From Fasciola hepatica (Eukaryota > Platyhelminthes > Trematoda > Plagiorchiida > Fasciolidae): a stretch of 64,000 nucleotides of DNA. The notes beneath the pieces were generated by a model. It saw only the letters and a program-made list of their open reading frames with translations, searched no databases and was not told the DNA's origin. Both the position numbers and the translations under genes were made by a program. Shown here in pieces: positions 25,740-36,753 of this stretch (position 1 is its first letter; each line of letters begins with the position of its first letter). The DNA lies in NCBI GenBank assembly GCA_948099385.1, contig CANUEZ040000020.1, positions 9,255,501 through 9,319,500 of the forward strand, given 5' to 3'.

Positions 25740-26090
25740 ACAACCACGGGAGGGGGGGGGGCACATGAAGCGTACAACACTATGCTTACCGGCATCTGTA
25801 GCGGAGGGGTGTACTGGGTACCCAAGATGTCTGGCCCCATCCTATGGGCGTATTGAGCTGAACAATCTGTCACCGGCCCCCAGAGGGCTACGAGACCCTC
25901 ATATCGTCCTACTGCCTTGTAGGCTAGACTTTCTGGTCAAAGGTTCGGGGCAGGGCCTGTTGATTCAATCCTCTGCTTCGGCCTGGGCAACCGGATATTA
26001 TTCAGTCCACACGCCTACTTGGAAATGAAAACGTGGAGGCCAAGCCACGAAAGGACACCGTGTCTATCGCAGTTTTAGTTCAAAGTTGTG
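25740..26090 (+). mobile_element. RTE-like LINE 5' region fragment
   Basis: The segment CCTACTGCCTTGTAGGC (about 25,908) followed by GACTTTCTGGTCAAAGG matches the 5' untranslated region of the family C element at 49,360-49,402, in the same orientation. The surrounding GC-rich text, including a G10 run at 25,752-25,761, has the same style. It lacks endonuclease and polymerase coding parts, so it is a 5' fragment of a dead element, broken downstream before the (AT)n at 26,213. Confidence 0.5.
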
Positions 26091-26208
26091 CAGTGGTGGT
26101 GATGTGACAAATTTTGTTCGAACTTCGGAGAGATTTCACATGTAAATCCACATTTGTTTTTTATTTCATATTTTTGCGTGGCACCACATCTCTATTTTGT
26201 ACCGGGTT

Positions 26209-26212
<4 letters not shown>

Positions 26213-26252
<40 letters not shown>
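26213..26252. repeat. (AT)20 microsatellite
   Basis: Perfect AT dinucleotide run. Its flanks do not match the family D 3' end that precedes two other AT runs in this window. Confidence 0.95.
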
Positions 26253-26255
<3 letters not shown>

Positions 26256-27177
26256 AACCGAAACACGACACTAATGGGCATCTACTTTATAAAAGTGAAT
26301 CCAACAATCAGTTGGTTGTGTTAATGTCACCTGCGACGGTTATTACGGGCTAGAAAAAATGTTTGTTTGGTGAAATGATTGAATTTGTCTCTGTTTAGTT
26401 TTAATGAGTTTTCATTTATTTATCCTAACGAAAATTGTCGTGCAATACGGAGAAATAACTTTTTTATTTGCCAGAATGACGTTTCAGTTTATATATTAAT
26501 AAAGCGACGGAAGTCATCGACTAATTTTTAGAATAGATGACCGTCAGGTTAACGTATTTCGACTGAACGTATAGAACAAATTGTAATGAATATTGCAAGG
26601 TTTCTCAATAATGTATTGGGATAAATGTGGGTACAAAACATAGCGCAAATATAATTCCTGCGCACCTTATCCATTTACAAAGAGGTTTCACCTGCATATT
26701 TACCTTTATGCTTGTAATTTTGCTGAAGTAAAACATCAAATGGTGTTTAGGTATTTCCGGTTTCCATGAAGACCGATGTGATGTTATTGAACACTTTTAT
26801 TACTGCCGATTCAATGTGACACCAGTCCTTCTGCTGAAAATCTGATAGGACTCAAGGACCAACCAAATTCAGTCATCGTTTTAATCTTTAAACCATTTAT
26901 TTACTTGTGTATCTCAACTTCAAACTTCTCGTCCGTTCACACCTTTAGCTAAGCTAAACACGACCTTTTTAGCCTCAGATTTTCTGATTATTTCCCATAT
27001 TCTCCAAATGACATGCTGTAGTCATCAGTGCGTTTGTACGCTTGCACCTTTCCTACGCTCTATTCTTTGTGCTTCTGTCCTCGTTATTTCCAAACGAATA
27101 ACACTGAGATGACGTAGCTGACGTTTGGATTTGAGAATGATGTTTGGCAATAGCACTAGTCATGACTTCCGGCACCC
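26253..27177. other. No gene recognised
   Basis: AT-rich DNA without a supportable frame, RNA or repeat. Confidence 0.45.
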
Positions 27178-27382
27178 TTACCAGTGAACTTGGCTAGGTA
27201 GGACTTGCTTGGCTTCCGGGTAGTGGTCCACGAGACCCACCTATCGAATAGTTAGAAACATGTTGGCACTGCCAGGTGCCGTGGACAGTTGCATTCAAAC
27301 TACTGTTTTTTATTTAACTACTCAATAATGTCGCGAGGTAAAAACCAAAATCAGAGCATAAGAGAGAGATGAGTGGTTAAAA
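27178..27382 (+). mobile_element. RTE family B 3' fragment, diverged copy
   Basis: The sequence CCAGTGAACTTGG followed by GGTCCACGAGACCCACCTA, CAGGTGCCGTGG and GAGGTAAAAACCAAAATCAG lines up with 54,730-54,980 (+) and with the reverse of 44,826-45,090. These are the last codons and 3' untranslated region of an RTE-like element. The copy is truncated at its 5' side and more diverged than the other two. Confidence 0.6.
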
Positions 27383-28235
27383 GGACTTGAGTTAATTGAA
27401 GTTATCAATTACGTGCACGTTGATGAGAAAAAATAATAGTTCTTTGACTTTTATGCTGAATATGATTGTTGGGACCACTGAGAAACTAAATCAAATAAGT
27501 GAAAGGCATAAAAATTGAACTGCTTTCACGTTACCGCAGTGCTGTTTTCAGTTTGATTCCATAAAGTGCTTCTTTAAACGTTTACTTGATCTTATGCCCT
27601 TAACCACCATTTTTAGGCAGTTGATCGAGTAACAGGTAGTTTTAAGTCTATCTCTGTCCCAAAAGATCAGCACATTTATTTTGGATGAAGGACAGATAGA
27701 CCAAGCAGATGAATATGGTAAATAACAAGCTCCGGCTTAATCATTTTCATATTTCAAACACAGTATTATTACTTGGATCAAGGACCTGGCAATTTCGGAA
27801 GTAAGATGAAATAGAACCACCGGCATCGAAGCGTTTATGTTTACCACACCACTACCAGAATAAGACAAGACCACAGCTTCAACAATAGTGAAATGGAGCT
27901 TACAATACCGGGCCCTCAAACAACACTTGCGGGCCAAGCGCTCGACTAAAGTTCATCCCTAGGTGTGTTACACATGTCACCGGTTATAATTTCTTAGCGT
28001 TTCCCGTATAGTAAAATTGTTTGTGAAAAAGAGAAAGAGGATTCTCATGGCGGATAAATGCAGCAAACCTGAGCAACGAAATTGACTATGTGAAACATGT
28101 TAAAGAATGACCGGCTAGTTACTTCAGAGGTTAGTTGACGTAGTGTGATTCGGAACTAAGGATTTCGCTGTCGACCACAGTATTTTATCAATACTTCCTT
28201 GCCTCATCCGTTTCCGAAGGATTCTATTTTCTTAG
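27383..28235. other. No confident gene
   Basis: AT-rich. An acceptor-like CCACCATTTTTAG before 27,617 and a GTAAAT donor at 27,718 bracket about 100 bp that is open in one phase into the donor, but another phase is also open, so no exon is called. Confidence 0.3.
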
Positions 28236-28335
28236 GCGATGTTTTTGCCATTCGCGAAAGTATCTACACATTTAGTGCAAGTTTGATTGCTATTCTAACT
28301 AGATTCAACGAATTGTTTAAAACTGTTCTTTGTCT
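28236..28335 (+). CDS. Candidate exon, weak
   Basis: TTCTATTTTCTTAG precedes 28,236 and CTTTGTCT followed by GTATGT forms a donor at 28,336. One phase is open throughout and reads DVFAIRESIYTFSASLIAIL. The phase agrees with the possible donor at 27,718. At 33 codons the open frame is not significant alone. Function unknown. Confidence 0.15.
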
Positions 28336-30862
28336 GTATGTTTGTGTCGTTCTTTGGTATCATTATCTCGACACAGCATGCTGTTTTATGCCGTGATAGC
28401 AACTGTAAGAGCTTCGGGTGCGTTCAGACCTCGTATTATCTTTTGAACTTCACGAGGCTTCGGAATGTGACAAGTTACTGAAAGTGATGGAGTGAATATA
28501 GGTCAACAAATGATTTTCTTTTTCGTTCGTTTTATTGGTAATCACCAGAAAATCATTTTATATTTACAGCAGAATAAGGTGTCCGAGGTGCTCTACTTTA
28601 AATAAGCCTTAAAATGGGGAGAAAAATTGCCATCGGATTCTTGGTAAATTCTTCACTCTAGATACGCGGACATTTTGGTAGACGAAAGAAAACTGCGCTC
28701 ATGTTCAGTTAGAACTTAGAGCGGTCATAGTAATGACATGTATATTTCGTTCCTGGCTGATATTCTGGAAGCGTGTGTCATATCATTTACTTTATTTCTT
28801 TATAGATTACTGATGATAGTCAAATTTTTGGGTGCACCAGGTCTGACTTCCTGTTAGATGTGTCAAATCCGTATTCATTTCCAGGTCTGTTTTATCAAGC
28901 TAGCCTTATTTTTCTCCTACTGATTTACTGAACGTGATTGTATGACTTTGCTTTTGAAAGTGATCATTCCTATCAATTTTTAGTGTACATTATAGACTTA
29001 AGTAACTCATGATGAGTTCAAGTTCTTATGACTTTGATCACACCAATCCCCTCAGGGGGCGTTTTGGTCGACCATTTCCCAGTCCAAAGTAAGAACAATT
29101 CGGACGGCTCAACGTCGATATAGAAACTAATTTGGGAACAAGCCACGTGTTAAACGACCGGTTAATTAACTCATTTACCACTATTATCCAATGCGAAAGT
29201 TTTGGTATTTTCTCGGCTTCACCGACATGAACAAGTCGATGTCATCTGACTATTGTCAAGTTGATACACTTAGTCTGCTTATAATAAGTTCGTCTTACTT
29301 TTACACTATCTTATGCATATCTGTTTGAATGCTCACGAATCCATTGATGCTGGTACGGATGCAATCCTTTGATGCTGGTTGGTTTTTTGTTTGATTTGAC
29401 ACTCGTTCCATTTCCTTTATGGTTCTCATGATGCATGCTATGCTTTACATCTGATTGCATTTTGATGAATTTTATTTACTAGATATACTTGCAAATTTTT
29501 AGTACTTCCGATAAGGAATGTCAACCCCCGAGAGCTTTCCTCAGTAAACATCTCAGTGTGTGATTTCTTTGCGAAACACCGGAAGTCCTTGCCCATTTAA
29601 AAAGTTTCATCACTAGACAAAATGATTCTGGTCGTTCGAACTCAAACTTAATAAAATGTTACCGTTTTTATGCCTACATCCTTTTTAGTGCCTACTCACT
29701 TCAATGAATTTGTACCTCTAGTTATTCGGTGTTCTTTTCTTCTTGCTGTTCTACCAATTTACTCGCTCACTTACACTTTTTAGGCTGCTTTCCTCTCCTT
29801 CGCTGCAATACTTTATAATCGGATTCTATAGAACTTTCTCTAAATACAAGGAGAGCTATCAAATCTCTGCCACTTACATAAGCACACTGCATCCAAGCCA
29901 CCTTATTTGTGGGCGTGTATGCAATCCTAGTCCACCTTTTGTAATTCACTGTAGCTACTGCTCGACCGCGCATGTTTTCTTTTTTCTCTCGTTGTGGTAT
30001 GTGTATCACCACAGAATGCCCTCACTTGTCCCCATAAATTCATACAACTGCTTGTAAAAGTCGTAAACATCTCTCTGTCTGAAGGTCCACAGTTCTTCAC
30101 GTTATAGGATGTGTAAAGAGAGTGGTACGCAAATTTCTTAGCGTCAGTAGCCTAAAATAAAATCCCAGCTCCCATGATTAGTATTATGCTCAACACAAAA
30201 CCAAACCCTTCGTTTGTAATTCAAGCCTCAGTTAATTATAGAAAAATAAATAGCACTATCATCCTTCTATGTTAGAATTTTACGCTGCACTGTGTTTGTC
30301 CGCTCATGTGAAATGGTATATATGTATCAAATCCAGCTTTAGACTCCGACTGACAAGTAAAAATTATCGCAACTCACCGCTGTTCGCGAGTGCCCGTGAA
30401 TCGCAGTACGCCTCATGAACTCATCCACACTTTCTGTCTGTCCACGAGCATGCGTGCGTGTGCGCGCATACTATGTGGTCCTTGTGTTCTACATCCTTTT
30501 GTTGTTATTCGACTGTGAATCACATAATTTATTCACTGGATAGTCAAAACGATCTGTTTAGGAACTGCAGTATCAAGCCCGAGACTGGTCTGTTTCAGCC
30601 GCCGTGCCAACTAACTGCCCATCAGGCTACAAAAGAAATAACAAGTTAGGTAACTAGCTCGCCAACTGGCCAAAAAACCCTACGTTCGTTGATCGGTGCC
30701 GCCAACCAGAAAATAGTCTAATCTGTCTAATTACTTGTAATTCGTTCGCTTATTTGTTCATACATACAATTGCGCTCATACATACACAGAGTCGTCATTA
30801 GTTTTGTGGATAAACTGAGCTCGGATAGTTCGGCGGCTTTTATTCAATGATGGTGGTGATAG
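28336..30862. other. No gene recognised
   Basis: AT-rich DNA. The frame 29,743-30,057 starts without a proper ATG context and overlaps an acceptor-like TACACTTTTTAG before 29,784, but lacks a convincing donor. No repeat matches to the rest of the window were noticed. Confidence 0.4.
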
Positions 30863-30985
30863 AGACCAGACGATTGGCATTACACAGAATTGACACAAGT
30901 GCTCAGTCGACCGACAGAATTTAGCTTGAAGTCAGTCTTAGAAGCGAATAGCCACTTTACCGATCTAAGTTGGGCCAGATTTGAG
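30863..30985 (+). CDS. Candidate internal exon, unknown protein
   Basis: Forty-one codons are open in phase up to a donor, TTTGAG followed by GTAACT at 30,986. The peptide, from PDDWHYTELTQVL to FTDLSWARFE, has balanced, globular-protein-like composition. The upstream limit is a stop (TAG) overlapping the possible acceptor GGTGATAG, whose pyrimidine tract is weak. I do not recognise the family. An open run of this length has roughly a one in eight chance of occurring randomly per phase, so it is only a lead. Confidence 0.22.
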
Positions 30986-31057
30986 GTAACTTCGTAATCT
31001 CGGATGGGTTCGTAAACCGTATGGTTTTCCTTATTTTGAGTAGATTGTCAGCAAACA

Positions 31058-31060
<3 letters not shown>

Positions 31061-31141
<81 letters not shown>
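31061..31141. repeat. (TA)n microsatellite with one phase switch
   Basis: About 81 bp of TA units with a single TTA interruption near 31,094. Flanks show no match to the family D 3' end. Confidence 0.95.
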
Positions 31142-31144
<3 letters not shown>

Positions 31145-32053
31145 TAGACGGTGCTTCTGAAGTTGTTAGCAGATGAATACTGCCTGATCTGGCGTACGCA
31201 CACAGTCCTACTATACACCGCCTTGTAGGCTACCGATTCATTAGTGTCATTGATTGTCCTTCAACACGTTCACTTTTGTATCAGATAAAAGCATTCGGGC
31301 CGATTGCGGACGGTTGAATTAGCCCGATTTTCGGATACACATCTGGTGTGTACATACATTTATATACTTGCGCTTTTGCTTATGATCTCAACAGAGACAG
31401 CATTGTGGAAACCAATATGATTGGAGTTTAGTCCCTTCTGTTTTAGTGTAACATGCGGTTGAGTGGCGCAAATGAGCGGTGTACTTGTATGTCCACCCTT
31501 CCTCAACGGTTGAAAAGGCTCACGCCATTGTTCAGGATTCGTGAAAAACTACTAATATACGAAATGTACTGTAGCCCGAATGATAGTCGTTCTCCGACTG
31601 TCGATTCCTCCTAGCTAAGCACTTCTTTTCGTGCAATACACCGATTATGTTGTCTTGGTCTTTGTAGCGGTCACAGGTGTGGTGTACTCCCAGTTGCCCT
31701 ATTGTATAATGCAAACAACTCTAAACGGGTCCGATTTCAAAAGAGATGAAACAATGGACGTAGTTTTTCAAAGCATTTTCACATTTTATGCCTGGTTGTC
31801 GCCTCATATAATCACATTTGAGTGCGGTTGTAATATTTATTTATAGGCATAACTTCAGACTTATTAGCCAGAACTTTCGTAGACATTCCCGCGCCGAGAT
31901 GATAAGTTCATCACAAAAGAACCGTCTAACAGTTGTTCTAATCAACTAAGTTCTGTCATAGTTTTCCCTGGTGTTCAGTTTGGTCGCTTGTGAGTTTTAT
32001 CTGCCGATGAACTAAGGGCCATAAACATTCTGAAAAACGAATAATTTAAAATA
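31142..32053. other. No gene recognised
   Basis: The frame 31,631-31,846 reads a hydrophobic stretch (VVLVFVAVTGVVYS) like a signal peptide, but it has no ATG upstream and no splice signals, so I do not call it. Confidence 0.4.
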
Positions 32054-32284
32054 CTGAAATTATCTAAATGCCGAAAGTCGTTAATCCCATCGGGTTTTTA
32101 AATTGCACATGGACGCTACCCACGCTTTTGTACCGAGTGTGTTATACCAACTGAGCTACGAAGCCACGCCAAACGGCTCTAGACATTTCGCGTATGGATC
32201 ATACAACCTAACCACCCAAATTACATTAGCATGTGGCATCCACCAGAGGAAAACTGTGATTTGATTGTCTATAGCGAGATTTCC
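32054..32284 (-). repeat. Leader-tRNA repeat (family T), copy 1
   Basis: On the minus strand this 231 bp unit starts GGAAATCTCGCTATAGAC, continues with about 120 bp shared with 36,754-36,960 (+) and 42,993-43,229 (-), then enters a tRNA-like part with a perfect A box, TAGCTCAGTTGG (32,147-32,158 on the reverse strand). It ends in a shared tail, ACGACTTTCGGCATTTAGA. The B box is eroded here. An ordinary tRNA-derived SINE begins at the tRNA part, so the conserved leader before it is unusual. Confidence 0.65.
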
Positions 32285-32321
32285 CAGTGAATTAATCAGT
32301 AGCCACAACTTCGGATCAATT

Positions 32322-32405
32322 GACCGGCGGTGGTCAAACAGTCAAAACCTTGGACTTTAGAGCCTTCTTTCTGTGGTTCGAGCCCTCGCGCCTCCGCAGG
32401 TCACT
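32322..32405 (+). repeat. tRNA-derived SINE head
   Basis: GGTGGTCAAACAGTC then, further on, the B-box GGTTCGAGCCC (32,375-32,385) form a tRNA-like head. It resembles the minus-strand head at 57,172-57,245 (shared ACTTT.GA and GGTCAC parts). It lies about 40 bp from family T copy 1 and on the opposite strand. Confidence 0.45.
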
Positions 32406-33707
32406 CCCCCCCAATTGACTAAAAGTAATTAAAGAAGAAAAAGAAATTCAACATTTGTCAAATCTTTGCAATCTTAATTTAATTTAAGATAAGTTCGCGT
32501 GTATAAATTTGACAGCAAACCAAAGATTTGTGCTCCACTTACCTTATAACACTGGGGATCATATAAACGTTCAAAGTGGTTTGGTAACAGTTGATTACGT
32601 GATTGTGCATATTTTGCACACTTATGTGCTCAGGAAGTGACCGCGTCTGTATCCTATGCACGTTCACTCTTCGTTGAATATGAGTTTTGCATGTAGCTGG
32701 TTATCTCATTAAAGACATTTGCAACTAAAAAATATCCCCTATCGCGAATCTCGCAGGTCCGTCATGGCATACGTGTTTTGTTGCACCTGTCCATCAAGGC
32801 ATACGTCCTGGAAGATTAACTCACATGTGAGCCACCATTATCTAATCAACTGCGTTCCATCTAATTACCGATCATCAATTGAATCGAATATCACTCACAC
32901 AAGACAAGTTTGGCCCCTGTCAACTCTGGTCATCTGTGTGGTTTTCGCGACATTCGTCTTCTCTTTAAGAGCTGAATAAACTTGAGTGGCGACAATTTGG
33001 TTAGTCATTTTATGCGACTCGGAGGCCTGCTGATCACAGTTCGAGGTACACGAAAATGGTCTGCATTTAAACATTGATATCTTCGGTGCACAATTTCTGC
33101 GGTATCATGGGATAGTCCGGTCTGTAATGCTGGGGTTCCGTATACGGAACAAATCACCAGACTATGCAACAGATTTCAGCTGACTGTGCTAACTGGTGAA
33201 TTTGTCGCACACGTACTTGAGTAGACTTCTTTGGTTTAAAGCAATCGATGAAGCGCGTTAGTTCTAGAATGATCAGTCCCGATGCACCATAAAATAATAA
33301 ATCAGTTATCTGCTGGGTTAGGTCCAACAAGGCTTGGTAAATCTTTTGTAAGACGTAGGATTTACTTGCCCAATGGTTTGATACCTTGAGGTATGTGGCT
33401 GTGAGTTACCACTCGCAGTGTTTTCGTATTCACACCTCCCTAGTCCACCTGATTAACTCACTCACTGCTGTCTACAACATCTGTGCTAATTTTTTATGTT
33501 CGTTTCTCGAATTGTTATCGCTAAGATGTGTCTTATGCTTGAATAATGACTGTTCTGACAACGTCAGACGTTACCAACGTCTCACTGATAATATCCCCTT
33601 AATTTGTGTTAAAACGCTAGCGATGGGAACGTAGAACTCAGAGACCAAAAGCTTATGGGAAACAGCAATCTGAATCTCAAACACCACCGGTATTTAGGGC
33701 TGTTGTA
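32406..33707. other. No gene recognised
   Basis: A frame 32,764-32,979 starts with ATG and ends with a hydrophobic segment (STLVICVVFATFVFSL), resembling a tail-anchored protein, but at 71 codons without other support I leave it uncalled. The rest is featureless. Confidence 0.35.
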
Positions 33708-33955
33708 GACCGGTGGTGGTCGATTGGTTTAGAGCGTTCGATTACCACTTGAAAGGTCGAAGGTTCAAATCTCCGCCGTCACCAGTTACTTCAGTGGTAG
33801 ACAGTAATCATTGTCATCCGACCTATTGAAACCTTATGTGGTTCTCCACTCCAAATCTGAGGGTCTGGTTGACGGTTACCTCCATTAGTGTAGTGGACCT
33901 TTGTGGCTGTGGAGTATATACCACTTCCACTGCATTCATGCGCAAGCATGTAATA
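33708..33955 (+). repeat. tRNA-derived SINE (family S), most complete copy
   Basis: The head has the A-box-like TGGTCGATTGG and a B box GGTTCAAATCT (33,762-33,772), then a body containing GTGGTAGACAGTAAT, CCTATTGAAACCTTATGTGG, GGGTCTGGTTG and TGGAGTATATACC, ending TTCCACTGCATTCATGCGC. The same body is found at 55,168-55,335 (+), 56,875-57,130 (-) and, diverged, at 52,808-52,995 (-). RNA polymerase III transcribed SINEs of this design are known from flatworms. They need a LINE's enzymes to move. Confidence 0.7.
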
Positions 33956-34857
33956 GGAAAATCATACTTTGGGATAGTTCAATGACGACCATACCGTTCT
34001 ATTATGCAGTGCATCATTGGTTATCCCGATAATATAAATCACAAAACTTTTTATCCGAATTATCCTATGGTATAATTGTGGCATGTACGGTAAAATCAAA
34101 CTAGAATATTATGATTGTGTCTGCTTATTCCAAGATGAAAAATCATTGTCCAACATTCACATTTACTCCTTCAGTGGTTAGCATGCTACACTTTTCGGTT
34201 CTTTATCGTGAAAGGACATTGCAAAAATACTAAGTCGATTATGATTGTACTCTGTGGTCTCCAGTTTTGTCACCGGTGTTCCCGCCGGAAAATCTGCTGA
34301 ACCCCAATGAGAATCATAAAATGCATTGAACCACCATTTTGTAATAGAAGCGGATTTTCAGTCACAAAAAAATCAAGGAAGTAACACAATTTCAAAAATG
34401 TGCGTTCATGAGATACGTACAATGCGGTTATCGCAGATGTACATAAATACTGGTGCGTTTTCTGTGCCATTTCACTGTGGTCATTTTTCTACGTTCAGAC
34501 CGTAAAACTAGACATTCAGATGTCTTGCGTTACCGGAGAACTTGGGCACCATAAGATATATTGTTCACATAGTATGCGACCAACGTGCTAGCCACGGGCA
34601 CAGATAACCTCGATGATTACTTCAGGGAGTAACTAGTCTTCTCCGTTCAGTGGATTTGCTCTTGTTCTGAGGAACCTCTTGGAAGCTGTGGGCACTTCCA
34701 CATTTTGAGATTGACCGGATATTAATGTGTCCGAGCCGAGATCACTTCGGAGTATGCCTAACCTTTTTGGTTGATAGAGCATTCTTTTCCCTTTTTATCA
34801 TGTAATAATGATACATTATCTCATTTAGGCGGAATAATTTCTGTCGGTTTCTGTTAC
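33956..34857. other. No gene recognised
   Basis: AT-rich DNA. A minus frame at 34,270-34,470 has no motif or splice support. Confidence 0.4.
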
Positions 34858-35031
34858 TTGCATCAATGGAAAGGCGGTTCGAATAACTGTAAAGTTAGTC
34901 GTGGCGATCATCTTATCTGATGAACAAACAGCAACGCTCACGAAGTGTCTGTGCATTTCGCACATCCAAATGACAAATTCACCGCAAATCACGCCACCAC
35001 GAGGAATGACCGAGCGCAATTTTGACGCCAT
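34858..35031 (-). CDS. Candidate first coding exon, unknown protein
   Basis: An ATG at 35,029-35,031 (minus) in a good context (A at -3, G at +4) opens 58 codons that end exactly at a possible donor, GCAA followed by GTAACA. Without splicing the frame stops ten codons later at 34,825. The peptide starts MASKLRSVIPRGGVICGEF and continues with a Cys/His-containing stretch (WMCEMHRHF). Composition looks protein-like and I see no transmembrane segment. I do not recognise the family. It could also be a chance frame. Confidence 0.25.
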
Positions 35032-35803
35032 ATTTAACCATGAAGATCACACAAGTATAACAGTTTCTGGAACTGGTTAATATCCACCCTCCCTCCAGAC
35101 CAAGACCTTATTTCCCCCACTGACTGTTCACATAGCCAATTTTTTTCTGGCAGCAGACAGGACGACAACAACTGAAAGGTGACATTATGGCGTAAATTGT
35201 TGAACATATCGAAGATTCTGTTGCCATTTGTGTGTTCGTGCCCTTGAACCCGTCCGGATCTGCTCCCACTATAGCTTACTGGAAACAGTACCCGTGAATG
35301 GTTTCGCGCACAATGATCGATTTATCAGCGGGAGGATGAACGACAGTTTGCGAGCAGCAGATTGTTAGGCAATGCGTTCATGTGCCAACTTGGCCACGAT
35401 AGTCATCTTCCTGGGGTAGTACAGAAAAAAGTATGATAACCCGTCCCGATGTGATTGATTCGGCTCTGGACTGTTCGTTCATGGTTTTCACTAAAGAGCC
35501 TAATTGCTGTTCATCGTCATAGGTTACATCATGGCTTCGTCAGCTATATAACTAGATTTCAGTAGGAAAATTTCCTCGTCAATCTTTCACACACAATGTG
35601 TATGTTGTACAAACAGTCCGATATGATTAAGAATTGTTCCCGACAATATGGTACACCTGTCTGTTTTTTATTATATCGTATTTCGACCTCCTGCTCCTCT
35701 TCCCCGACCGATAGCAGTGTTAGTGACGACGCAGACAATGTGGAAGTTGACGTTCAACTGCCGGTTGGCCGTAGGCGCTTTTTCCCAAATACAAGATCAA
35801 CTG

Positions 35804-35806
<3 letters not shown>
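35032..35806. other. No gene recognised
   Basis: No supported feature. Frames entering the (GT)n at 35,807 are extended only by the repeat. Confidence 0.4.

Positions 35807-35852
<46 letters not shown>
35807..35852. repeat. (GT)23 microsatellite
   Basis: Perfect GT run. It inflates the overlapping + frames into poly Cys-Val, which should not be read as protein. Confidence 0.95.
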
Positions 35853-35854
<2 letters not shown>

Positions 35855-36011
35855 TTATGCGTCCGTGTTTGTTTGGCAACGTGCGGTTGGAACTCTGCTG
35901 AGACCTACCTCATAACTTCCCAAACATATCTGTGGGAATTTCGTTGCGAAAAAAGCTGGGAAGGTATTCTTTTCTAACCGTTTTTTTTCACCCAATAAAC
36001 CCTTGTGGTTA

Positions 36012-36012
<1 letters not shown>

Positions 36013-36069
<57 letters not shown>
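36013..36069. repeat. (TG)28 microsatellite
   Basis: Perfect TG run about 160 bp after another GT run in the same orientation. The + frame 36,003-36,572 starts inside it and is not a credible gene over its first third. Confidence 0.95.
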
Positions 36070-36431
36070 ACGTCTTAAAGGAAGGCAGTGGTAGGAAAAG
36101 GACAAGGGGCGTCCGCTCAACTAAACGGGAACGTAAGACAAAGAGAGGTGTTAACTACTTCAAACTCCCTCTTTCACGGTTGTTTCCGCGTGTGCCTCGA
36201 CGTTCTCACAACTTTATGGTGCAAACTGACGAAACTTCCCTAGCTAATATTCGGTCGGATAAAATGGTGAAAATTTTCACAGCCTGTTGTTACAACGTGA
36301 TTATGCGTACACTAGCGTCCCTACTCTACCTACCCGTTCACAGTCCACACAATAGCTGGTCTTTTGCCGTGTTTTTTTTAACCAAAGACGTTGACTCATT
36401 TTTTCTCGCTCGCCCGTTTTTCGTTGTACAG

Positions 36432-36572
36432 GAGGCATTTATAACCTCCAGTTGGTTGTATTCGAACAGGAAACGATTATGGCATTCCATTCCTCGGGAT
36501 CTCGAAATGACTGGTCTGCTTGTGGATGAATTTTCTTACGCAAGATTTAAACGGATAGACATAAGAGAATAA
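36432..36572 (+). CDS. Candidate terminal exon, weak
   Basis: GCCCGTTTTTCGTTGTACAG is a good acceptor, and the following 46 codons are open to a TAA at 36,570, reading EAFITSSWLYSNRKRLWH and so on. No partner exon is identified and no family is recognised. The length is not beyond chance. Confidence 0.15.
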   Translation, partial: EAFITSSWLYSNRKRLWHSIPRDLEMTGLLVDEFSYARFKRIDIRE

Positions 36573-36753
36573 TTTCAGGGCATTTCTGTCACAGACGTGC
36601 ATTTATTTGACGGAAAATTTACGGTTTATAATAATGAATGAAGGAATCTCTCACTAAAGGTTCAGTTGCACAAGCTTATAGAATAAAAATTGGCAATTAC
36701 TGCCTATAGAATACTGTTCGGAAAATTTGGAAAATGTCGAATTGATCTCAACA

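Noticed and set aside
31631..31846. A secreted small protein with a signal peptide
   Set aside because: The frame has no ATG at its start and no splice acceptor near the hydrophobic stretch.
32100..32165. A genuine tRNA gene on the minus strand (perfect A box)
   Set aside because: The B box and T arm are eroded, there is no clean acceptor stem, and the whole unit with its leader occurs three times. It is a repeat, not a tRNA gene.
36003..36572. A 189-codon + strand frame
   Set aside because: The first third is poly Cys-Val from the TG microsatellite. Only the last 46 codons behind an acceptor were kept as a weak exon candidate.
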